Assembly (NCBI GenBank): GCA_002104895.1
Contig: MCFG01000178.1
Location: 80,001 to 133,591, forward strand
DNA: 53,591 bases
Origin: Anaeromyces robustus
Taxonomy: Eukaryota > Neocallimastigomycota > Neocallimastigomycetes > Neocallimastigales > Neocallimastigaceae
Reading direction: 5' to 3'
Positions 32,183 through 41,158 of the stretch are shown piece after piece; within the stretch, counting starts at the first letter, position 1; each line of letters starts with the position of its first letter. Below the pieces are notes generated by a model. It was not told the origin of the DNA, did not search any database, and saw only the letters and a program-made list of their open reading frames with translations. Made by a program: the position numbers and the translations under genes.

Positions 32183-33866
32183 AACGAGGAATCATCAAGT
32201 TTAGCGACTTGCATGCGCCGTATAAAATCAACATTATTCAAGCCACGTTTATAAAAAGCGTTAAATATATATCAAATAAATATTTTATAAATATTTTATA
32301 AAATATAATTATAGTTTAATAAATTATAATTGTATTTTTTTTTTAATCATATTAATTGATATTAATAATATTAATATTAATTAATAATACAAATTGATAG
32401 AATTATCAATAAAAGTCATTATTTATTAGTATATTGAATCAAGAATAAATATATTCAAAATACTTAAAAAATTTAAAAAAAAAAATATTCTAATTATCGA
32501 GAAAAAAAAATTATTAAAGTTAATAATTTTAAAAAATTAAACTAAAGGAATAAAATAAAAAGAAGATAAGAGATAATATTCACAAAAATTACATAACACA
32601 ATATAAAAAAAAAATATTTATAAAAAAAAAATAAAATTAAATTTAAAATTTAAAATTTAATATATAATGTTTAATGTCTAATTTATATCTATTATTCTTA
32701 TTTTATTCATACTGTCTTTCTTAATTATTTTTATTTTTAATTTTTTATGTATGATACATAATTTTTAGTTTATTATTAATAATATTTATCATTTATATAA
32801 AAAACCTAATAATACTAATACTAATACTAATACTAATACTAATACTAATACTAATAATAAAAATATTTTTATTTTTTTAGTTTTAATATTAATATTTTTA
32901 ATATTAATACTGTTGTTAGATATTACTATAAAAATATTTTAATTAGTGGAATATTGTATGGAAGAAATAATTTTAACATTCCTATCACCAAAAAAATTTT
33001 AAATATAAAACTTGTATTTCTTCATTTATCTAAATAATTTTTTTTTTTGTTATGAGTAAAAACTATTAATTCTATAAGTAGTTTAAATATTGACTATTTT
33101 ATGCCTATAATTTACCTATGTTATGAGTTTCACTATTTAAAAAATTAAATTTACTTTTAAATTTTTTTTTTTTTTAATAGAAAATTATTTCAAAATAAAA
33201 AACTTTAACCCATAAGGAATATATTATTAGCATGAAAAAAAAAAAAAAAAAAAAAAAAAAAAGAAAAGAATATAATTCTTTAAAACTGTTCTATAGTGCA
33301 CTCTCTCAAATTTTGTTCAAATCATATTTGCTGACCAAAAAAAAAAAAAAAAAAAACTATAAATTCAAAAAAATATTAAATATAAACATATTTAAATAAA
33401 TAATCAAAATAAAAATTATTCTATTACAATATATAAAATTATAAAAAAAAATTATTTTTTTTTAATAAAAATTTTTAATTTTTTTTTATTCTTTATTTTT
33501 TTTTTTTTATAAACTACAATTATAATCACTATAATATTATCTTTTTTTTATATATTATTAGTGTGATTATATAATTATATATATATATATTGTATTATTT
33601 TTTTTAATTATTTTTTTAATAAATATTTTTTTTTATTTTATTTTTTTTATTTATATTTATATTTTTTTTATTATATTTTTTTTTTATTTAAATTTTTTTT
33701 AATATTTCTATTTTTATTTTATTTTTTTTATTTTATTTTATTTTATTTTATTTTATTTTTTTTTATTATTATTATCAATAATATTATTATTACTATTATT
33801 TTTTATTAGGGTTTAATAAAAATTGCATTTTTTTTTCATTATTTATTTATTTATTTATTTTTTTTT
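32183..33866. other. Intergenic region between convergent genes
   Basis: The first 80 bases (to about 32262) are distinctly richer in G and C than the surroundings (…TTGCATGCGCCG…) and are probably the 3' UTR of the Dabb gene. Beyond that are AT-rich sequence, a TACTAA hexanucleotide array (about 32809-32860), A runs, and ATTTT pentanucleotide repeats (about 33718-33762) next to the CotH gene's 3' end. Confidence 0.55.
32809..32860 (+). repeat. TACTAA hexanucleotide repeat
   Basis: About eight head-to-tail units (ACTAAT phase) in the intergenic region. Confidence 0.85.
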
Positions 33867-36016
33867 TCAACATTGGTTAATTCCACACCAGGCATTATTT
33901 TCAACACCCCATTCTCCATCATTATCAACATAAATAACATGACATCCTTGACAACATGAATAACCAAGTTTTTCGGCCCAACATTTTTTATATTCAACTG
34001 GTTCTTCATTACTTTCATAGGGTGAAATATTATTTTTTATTTTGGTGAAGAAAGAAGTTGGTTTTAAAGTGACAGCATCTTTTAAAATTTGTTCTTGATT
34101 TAAACCATATCTTTCACATGCATTTTCAAAAGAACTTTTAATCCATCCTTTAACCCCTGGAGTTGGACCATCATCCTTTGAATAGATAGTTTCATATTCA
34201 GAACTTTTTTCATAAATTTCATAAGATGAAGTGTATGGCATACCTATTTTATTTACTCTTCCTGGTAATTCACCATTAATTGGAATAAATTCTTCTTTAA
34301 CATAAGGTGAAATATAAGATTTAATATCATCAATATGAGGATTTAAAAGAACTGGATTAAAACCATAAGTTAAAATTTCTTTTAAATTCTTTTTAAATCT
34401 TGTACTATCATTATTAACAGCAATATCAAAAATTTTTTGATCATTAGTAAATTGTTTAAAAGATAATTTAGAAAAATCTTTAACTCCTTTATTTTTACCA
34501 GTACTAAACCAAAGATTTTCATTAAGAGATACACCAAGAGTATTATCAAAATCATAATAAAAGATATCCCATTTATTATTAATTTCATTTTTATAGAAAT
34601 AAATATTATGTCCCATAACTAATAAATGATCAAATGAACCAATAATCCATTCAAGAGCAATTGATTTTAAGAAAATATCAACATTCATAAATTTATCTAA
34701 ATCATCTACAGTTTTAGCATTATCAACTTGTTTCATAAATTCTTTAAATTCACTAATTTCTTTTTCATCTTCACCAGTTTCATTAAGACAATGATTTGCA
34801 GTTTTAGAACTCATATCAAAACCATTAATATCACATTTATATAATTTTAAATCTTCTTTATCTGTTTTGACATTGTAAATTTGTTTAATGTTTGCTGGTT
34901 TAACAGAATCCATTAAAGTATATCTATAGTTATTAATTTAATATATATATATATAAAACAATTTATTTTATTAATTTTATTTTTATATTATAGTTTAAAT
35001 CAATATATAAATATATAAATATAATATAATATTTATAATTTGATAATAATTATATAAAAATAGTTTATATAGAATAAAATTATATACTAAAAAATAATAA
35101 TAATTTTTTTTAAAAATGAATAATTTTTTATTCTATTTCAAATTATATTTTATATTTTATATTTTATATTTGATATTATAAAAAAGTCAATATTATGAAT
35201 ATATAAATAAATAAATATATAAATAAATAATTACACTCCATATAAATTTTCATTAATAGTAAGTCTAACATAAGTACTTTGAGTAGATGGTAAACCAATT
35301 CTATTGGAAATATCACAAACAATTTTTTGTCTTAAATGGGACCTGTCATTAACATCAGCACGAAGACGGAAACTTTTTCTATCATAGAATTTTTTAGAAA
35401 GTTTAATATTAAAACCTGGTTTAGAAAAGGTTCTAGCAAAATTACCACCAGTTTTGAAAGTACTGTTTGTAAAAACATAAGTATTTCTATTTATAATATT
35501 TATAATATATATATTATTATATTATATTAAATAATATAATATAATAAAATATTAAAAAAAATTAATATTTTAATGAATTAAATAAAGGAATTTTAAAGAA
35601 AAAAAATACTAAATAAATTATTATTTATATAAAACAAAAAAAAAGAAATATATTATTATTCTTTACTCATCATCAGAGATAGTAATATCAGCTGGTGCTT
35701 CATGATCTTTAGTTTTACCAGATAAAGTATCCATAATACTAACTTGAACACATTGTAAAACTTTTTTATAATCAGCATCAGACATAGAAATAGATACCTC
35801 AAGAACTTTATTGTCACCTGGACTAAAAGTTCTATCAAGGTTATCTAAATATTTAGCTTCAATTATCAAAACTTTATAATAATAATAATAATAATAATTA
35901 ATAAATGTTAATGAAAATTATAACTATTTTAAATACATTGTTATAATATTCTATTTTTTTTTATAGAAAAAAATTTAATTACTTAAAGAAAGTAGTAATA
36001 ATAATATTTTAAACAT
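33867..36016 (-). CDS. Secreted CotH protein with C-terminal fungal dockerin (4 exons)
   Basis: Exons, in gene order: 36016-35983, 35871-35667, 35486-35235, 34923-33867; all GT-AG and in phase, 515 residues. Exon 1 joined to exon 2 makes a signal peptide ([17 protein letters not shown]). The CotH domain follows: [70 protein letters not shown], and the acidic motif [12 protein letters not shown]. The last 38 residues are a fungal dockerin (CBM10-like) with six cysteines ([11 protein letters not shown], then QGC, then NAWCGINQC) and the usual [11 protein letters not shown] core. Fungal dockerins tether enzymes to cellulosomal scaffoldins outside the cell, so this protein should be a secreted cellulosome component. 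There is one dockerin copy rather than the common tandem pair. Its CotH domain is quite different from that of the gene at 3868-6510, so the two are not recent duplicates. The substrate of CotH in cellulosomes is unknown. Confidence 0.92.
33894..34001 (-). other. Fungal dockerin (CBM10-like) module
   Basis: The six-cysteine C-terminal module of the CotH protein, bounded by CWAEKL and QC; Trp, the DNDG core and WGVENN are all present, so it looks functional. Confidence 0.85.
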
Positions 36017-38176
36017 TTTTTTTTTTTTTTAATTATAAATTTAATAAGGTTTAATAAACCTATTTTTTTTTTTTTTTTAACGGAGATATTTTTATTTTAT
36101 ATATATTCAAAAATTTTTTTTAATTTATATTTTTAATGTATCATGCAAATCAATTTTTCAAAAAAAAAAAAAAATAAAAAAAAAATAAAATAAAATAAAA
36201 TAATTTTTTTTTTTACATTCGCATAATCGCATAATTTGTGAAACTTTAATTTTGTGAGACTGTAAATCATCATTTAAGAAAAATTAATTAATATTAATTA
36301 ATTAATTAATATTAAAAACAAAAAAAAAATTTTTTAATTTTACTTTTTTTTTTTTTATTCTTTCAGTTGTAGTACAATACTAACTAATGAAATGAAATGA
36401 AAAATAAAAATAAAAAATAAAAAAGAAAGGAAAAGAAATAAATGAATGAAACAAAATAATTAATAATAATAATAATAAATAATAAATAATATGAAAAATG
36501 GGTGCTATTTAAAAAATGAAAAATGGGTACTATTTAAAAAGATAAAAATGTATATTTTATGTATTTAATATGTATATAATATGTATTTAATATCTATGAA
36601 AAAATAGTTAAATTAGTTTATATGATTAAAAAAAAAAATGAATAAAAAAAAATGTTTCTTTTTTTTCTTTTTTAGTTAAAAACTTTAACTGTATTAAAAT
36701 GACTGAATATGATTTGTTTATATTGAAACTTGTGATTTTTAAAATAACATTTAAAATATGTTTTAGAGTAACATTTAAAAAAGTAAAATAAAAGTAAAAT
36801 AAAAGTAAAATAAAAAAAAAAGAAAAGAGTAAAAATTTGTTTTAAAGACTTTCTTTTTTTATTTTTGGTTAAATTAGAATTGGAATTGAAAAAATGTTAC
36901 CATTTATTATTTATTTAATTGAACGAATAAAAAGAAACAATAAAATAATTATTCCTTGTTAAATATTATTACTAAAAATGATTCTACTTTTATACAGTAT
37001 TAAAAAATTATTTAATTATAAATTGAAAAGATTTTAAAAATTATATGTATATATATATATATATTAATTTTTATTTCTTTTTTATATTTTTATATATTTT
37101 TACATAACTGGATCAAATGTTCTTTTTTTTTTCAGAGTATACAATAATTGCATAGATAACAACATATTAATTACATCAATAAACATTTTTTATAAAAAAG
37201 GAATTAAAAAATCTAGAAGGTCTAAAGTGCACATAATAAATGTAATAAATAAAAAAAAATTAATTCATTTTATGTATTAATTTAAAATTTATATATATTA
37301 AATAAATAAATAAATATCTTTTTTTAATTTTTTATTTTTATATTTTTAATAATTAATTGCATAATAACTTATAATTGATTAAATTATAAAAGTATGAGTA
37401 ATAAAAATGTAAATTTTATTAATAATGATTGAACAATAAAATATAATAATTTACATTTAATATAAAATAATATAAAATCTATGAAGAATACATTAATTTA
37501 TACATTTACAATTTATTAAATTATATTATTAAATTAAGTTTTTATATTCGTTTTATATCATTATATATATGGTGTAATTACATCATTAACCATTTTTCAT
37601 ATTAAAAATAAAAAAAAAAAAATGAAATTAATATATTGGATTTTAAAAATTGACCTGTTTTAACTTTATAAAACTTAATTAAAATTAAAATTTTATATAA
37701 AAAAATTAAATAATAAAATATTCCGAATGAAATAAAATAAAATAAAAAAATAAAATACAAAATAAAGTAAAATACAAAATAATATAAAAAATAAAATATA
37801 AAAATAAAAAATAAAATAAAATATAATAAAATAAAATATGAAATAAAAATATAAAAATTAAATAAGAATTCTTTAATTTTTTGTGTTTTATTTTTTTTAT
37901 TTTTATATTTTTATATTTTATTTTTATAAATTATGTTTTTATTAGATTATTTTTTATTATTATTAATTATTAAATATTAAAATTAAAGTTTTTATTTTCA
38001 GTTTGGGTTAAAAAATGGAACATTTTTTTTTATTTTATTTTTTATTTTTTATTTTTGAAAAATAATGGAATAATTAAAAATATTTAAAAAAAAATACTAA
38101 ATAGAAATACAAAAAAATATGATTTGTTAAAATATTTAATTAAATAAATTTTTTAAATATTTTTTTTATCATGGTT

Positions 38177-38215
<39 letters not shown>

Positions 38216-38394
38216 TAATTTTATACAATTTATAATTAATTATAATATATTATATAAATATATTATAATACAATTAATCTTGGTTTTTATTTTTAATACA
38301 AAAAAAAAGTTATTATTATTTTTAATAACAAAAATTATAAATATAAATAAATAAATAAATAAATAATAAAATAATAAAAAAGGAATATTATTAA

Positions 38395-38412
38395 TTATTA
38401 TTATTATTATTA

Positions 38413-38469
<57 letters not shown>

Positions 38470-38470
38470 T
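38395..38470 (+). repeat. ATT microsatellite
   Basis: ATT array with one interruption near 38417. Confidence 0.9.
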
Positions 38471-39288
38471 ATTTTATTAATTATTATTATTAATTATTAA
38501 TTATTATTATTTATTATTATTCGTTTTTTTATTTTTTTTTATTACTCATTTTTATTATTATTTTTATATTAAAAGACTTTTTTTTTGATTTTGTGTAACT
38601 CTGACAAATTTTTAAATTAAAAATTATTTCCTTATTAAGAAATATTCTTTTTGTATACAATTTTCTATTTGTATACAAATTTAAAATTAAAATTAATATA
38701 AATTGAAATAATGATTCAAAAAAAAAAAAAAAAAGTGAAAAATGCAATATAAGTATCATAATAAAAAGTTATAAAATTAATTAATTAATTAAAAAACGGT
38801 CTTTTTCTTTTTCTTTTTCTTTTTATTCATATAATGATATGAATCATTTTTTAAAACTTTATTTATTAATAAATTTTTATGTTGAAAATAATATTTTTAA
38901 ATATGAATTTATTTTTATATTTTTATAGATTTTTATATTAACTGACTTTTTGTATACTTATTGTATATATGACATTCAATTTTTGTTAATTATAATTTAT
39001 GTATTAAATGAAATAAAATGAAATAAAATATTCTTATCACAAAAAAAAAAAAAAAAAGAAAAGAAAAAGAAAAAGAAAAAGAAAAATATATTTTATATGT
39101 ATACAAATTCATTAACTCTATTATTTTATTATTATTCTACTATTATTTATATGTGAACACATATTGGATGGTATTTTTTAATATAGAATATTATAATAGT
39201 TATTAATCTTTAATTATTTATGATAAAAAATAGATAATATTATATTATATTATATAAAAAATTCGATACATATTAAATTTATATAAAA

Positions 39289-39293
39289 TTAAT
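39289..39293 (+). repeat. Target-site duplication, left copy
   Basis: TTAAT directly before the 5' LTR, repeated at 46338-46342 directly after the 3' LTR. Confidence 0.9.
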
Positions 39294-39590
39294 TGTCAAG
39301 ACATCAAGTGCAATTGAAATTAGAATTTATAATTTCAATTATTTTGATATATAATATTATTATTTATTATAATAATTATTAATAATTTTTTATAATAATT
39401 ATATATAATAATTATTATTATAATATTTTATTTTAAATATTATAATTTAAGATTATTTAAATAATCTAATAATATATTTTAATATATATATTATTTATAT
39501 ATATTCAATTATATTGAATAATATATTAATTTTATTACTATTTAATATCGATATTAATAACTTATTATATTACAAATTATTAATTATATT

Positions 39591-39604
39591 ATACGTTAAC
39601 GTAT
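39591..39604. promoter_or_regulatory. 14-bp palindrome in U3
   Basis: ATACGTTAACGTAT is a perfect inverted repeat about 80 bp upstream of the TATA box. Another perfect palindrome, AGATTATTTAAATAATCT, lies at 39450-39467. They could bind a dimeric transcription factor; no factor can be named. Confidence 0.45.
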
Positions 39605-39682
39605 CACTTTAAATTAATGTATTAAATTAATGTATTAATATTTTATATTATATTTTATATTATTATTATCAAACTTACAAAG

Positions 39683-39690
39683 TATAAAAG
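39683..39690 (+). promoter_or_regulatory. LTR TATA box
   Basis: TATAAAAG, 40 bases upstream of the GTAAGGTTAT segment that pairs with the primer-binding site, a normal distance to a fungal transcription start. Confidence 0.65.
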
Positions 39691-39722
39691 AACATAACAT
39701 AAAGTTATATTTAATGTTCTTT

Positions 39723-39732
39723 GTAAGGTTAT
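39723..39732 (+). promoter_or_regulatory. Putative self-primer segment at RNA 5' end
   Basis: GTAAGGTTAT is the exact reverse complement of the first ten bases after the 5' LTR (ATAACCTTAC, 39988-39997). Located 33-40 bases past the TATA box, it is where the transcript should begin, as in Tf1 and sushi elements whose RNA 5' end folds onto the PBS and primes reverse transcription. The start site itself is predicted, not shown. Confidence 0.65.
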
Positions 39733-39987
39733 TAACACCTGAATTATATAGTTATATTAATATTATCAATATCTTATTTTTAAATAAAATTTACTATTAA
39801 AAAGTTAATCTTAAAGTGTTATTATTATTATTAAATAAATATTGTGTTATTTGCATTACAATTAATTTAGTTATTATTTAAATATTATTTAATTATAAAA
39901 ACTATTTAATTATAAAAACTATATAATTAGTCATTCGACCTAGTAGACTTATTTAAATTAGAAAATAATCCAGTTGGAAACTTAACA

Positions 39988-39997
39988 ATAACCTTAC
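39988..39997 (+). promoter_or_regulatory. Primer-binding site (self-priming type)
   Basis: ATAACCTTAC abuts the 5' LTR. It does not begin with TGG, so it cannot pair with a tRNA CCA end in the usual way, but it is fully complementary to 39723-39732 inside the LTR. Confidence 0.65.
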
Positions 39998-40019
39998 CCT
40001 AGTTTGGTTACTACCTTGA

Positions 40020-41135
40020 ATGACAATGTTTTCTGCTCGTGAAGATAATACTAGTAATCTTGCTACCGTTCAAGATGTCTTAACAATAAGAGAAGAAGCA
40101 AAAAATACTGCAGAACATATAATTAAAACTGTAACTGAAAGTTATATTTCTGCAGATCAATTTTATAATTTTAAAACTCAGTTAGAAAGTCACATTGCTA
40201 CTCTCCAGAATAACAACGATGTTATTTTACAAGAAATAGGGAAAATTAGTTCGTTTATCAATAGTCAAACTCCTGCTCAAGAGCCTGATGTGTTTGTAGA
40301 TATTCCTACCGAACGTGCCGAAACACCAAGACCTAATAATAACATCGAAACAAGATCAAACATTACTCAACGTGATGTTGACAACGATGTTATTATGAGA
40401 AACCCCATGACCACTTATTTGAATCAAGTGCCAGAACCTGGATTCTTTACTGGTAAATCAACTGACACTGATCTATTTTGTCAGTTGTGTGAAGATACTT
40501 TTAAAACTTATCCTAATAATACAGTTCAAGAAGAAGTGAAGATAAACTTTATAAAATCTCGCTTAAGGGATGGCGCAAGAAATTGGTACTTGGCTAAGTA
40601 TAACGCTAATGATCCTTCTTCCATGGCTGAATTAATTAATGAAATTAGAAAAAGCTTTTCAGATGTTGCCAGCAAAAAATTAGCAAAAATTCAACTTACT
40701 AAAATTAAACATACTTACGGAAAGATAAACAATTATATAGAAGAGTTTAGATCTCATTCTCGTGGTCTTTCTTTGAGTGAAGAAGCTCTTGCTATGTTCT
40801 TTTATAATGGGCTTCATCCTAGATATCAAGAAGAAATTGAACAAATGGAAGAATTCCCTTCTACCTTAGAATCAATATTTACTAAGTGTATTTTGTTAGA
40901 AAATTCTCTTACTATTAAAGGTAGAATTAAATTAAATAGTAGTGGTAGCAAGAATATAAAAAAGAAGAATTCAAATTATAATTTTAATAGTAGAAATAAT
41001 AATAATAATAATAATTATAACAATAATTATAATAATAATTATAATAATAATAATAATAATTATAATAATAATAATAAAAATAATTATAATAATTATAATA
41101 ACAACAATAAAAATCAAAATAAAACAAAAAACTAA
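40020..41135 (+). CDS. gag: Retrotransposon Gag
   Basis: 371 residues. The N-terminal third is a predicted helical/coiled region. The middle (about residues 140-300) is a capsid domain of the Retrotrans_gag type, with INFIKSRLRDGARNWYLAKY, MAELINEIRKSF and the YIEEFRSHSRGLSLSEEALAMFFYNGLHPRYQ stretch typical of Ty3/gypsy. There is no CCHC zinc knuckle; instead the C-terminus is a run of Asn/Tyr/Lys (about 73 residues) encoded by AAT/TAT repeats, which with its Lys content might bind RNA. The ATG is 32 bases past the LTR. The stop at 41133 is read through by a -1 shift at the preceding AAAAAAC to make Gag-Pol. Confidence 0.93.
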   Translation: MTMFSAREDNTSNLATVQDVLTIREEAKNTAEHIIKTVTESYISADQFYNFKTQLESHIATLQNNNDVILQEIGKISSFINSQTPAQEPDVFVDIPTERAETPRPNNNIETRSNITQRDVDNDVIMRNPMTTYLNQVPEPGFFTGKSTDTDLFCQLCEDTFKTYPNNTVQEEVKINFIKSRLRDGARNWYLAKYNANDPSSMAELINEIRKSFSDVASKKLAKIQLTKIKHTYGKINNYIEEFRSHSRGLSLSEEALAMFFYNGLHPRYQEEIEQMEEFPSTLESIFTKCILLENSLTIKGRIKLNSSGSKNIKKKNSNYNFNSRNNNNNNNYNNNYNNNYNNNNNNYNNNNKNNYNNYNNNNKNQNKTKN

Positions 41136-41158
41136 GTTATGGACTTCCTTTGGAGTCC
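41126..41158 (+). promoter_or_regulatory. Programmed -1 ribosomal frameshift signal
   Basis: The slippery heptamer A AAA AAC (41126-41132) is in the gag frame (ACA AAA AAC TAA), the classic X XXY YYZ form. The gag stop comes next; an 8-nt spacer (41133-41140) leads to a 7-bp stem-loop GGACTTC / GGAGTCC (41141-41147 and 41152-41158, one U-G pair) with loop CTTT. Slipping back one base continues into the pol frame (…KKLSYGLPLESQ…). The pol frame opens only after a TAA at 41120-41122, so the overlap is 13 nt. Confidence 0.88.

Larger units (their letters stand above)
36017..39293. other. AT-rich intergenic region
   Basis: No gene supported over 3.3 kb. It contains a near-direct repeat (ATGAAAAATGGGTGCTATTTAAA at about 36490 and 36517), AAAAT/AAATA runs (37730-37860), a T run of more than 35 (about 38178-38212) and an ATT array (about 38395-38470). 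A minus-strand frame at 38529-38759 has no recognisable features. Confidence 0.55.
39294..39987 (+). repeat. 5' LTR
   Basis: TGTCAAG...TTAACA, 694 bp, same length and, by line-by-line comparison, same sequence as 45644-46337. U3 holds several palindromes. A TATA box is at 39683-39690. R probably begins near 39723. Confidence 0.95.

Noticed and set aside
34911-34913. Met at 34913 as the start of the dockerin CotH protein
   Set aside because: It is the Met of the conserved YGVYTLM motif inside the CotH domain; three exons precede it.
41139-41141. ATG at 41139 as the pol start
   Set aside because: It is in the gag frame and closes after eleven codons; pol is in the -1 frame and has no ATG there.
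41123-41158. A +1 frameshift as in Ty3
   Set aside because: The pol frame is -1 relative to gag, and the in-frame A AAA AAC heptamer plus stem explains it directly.
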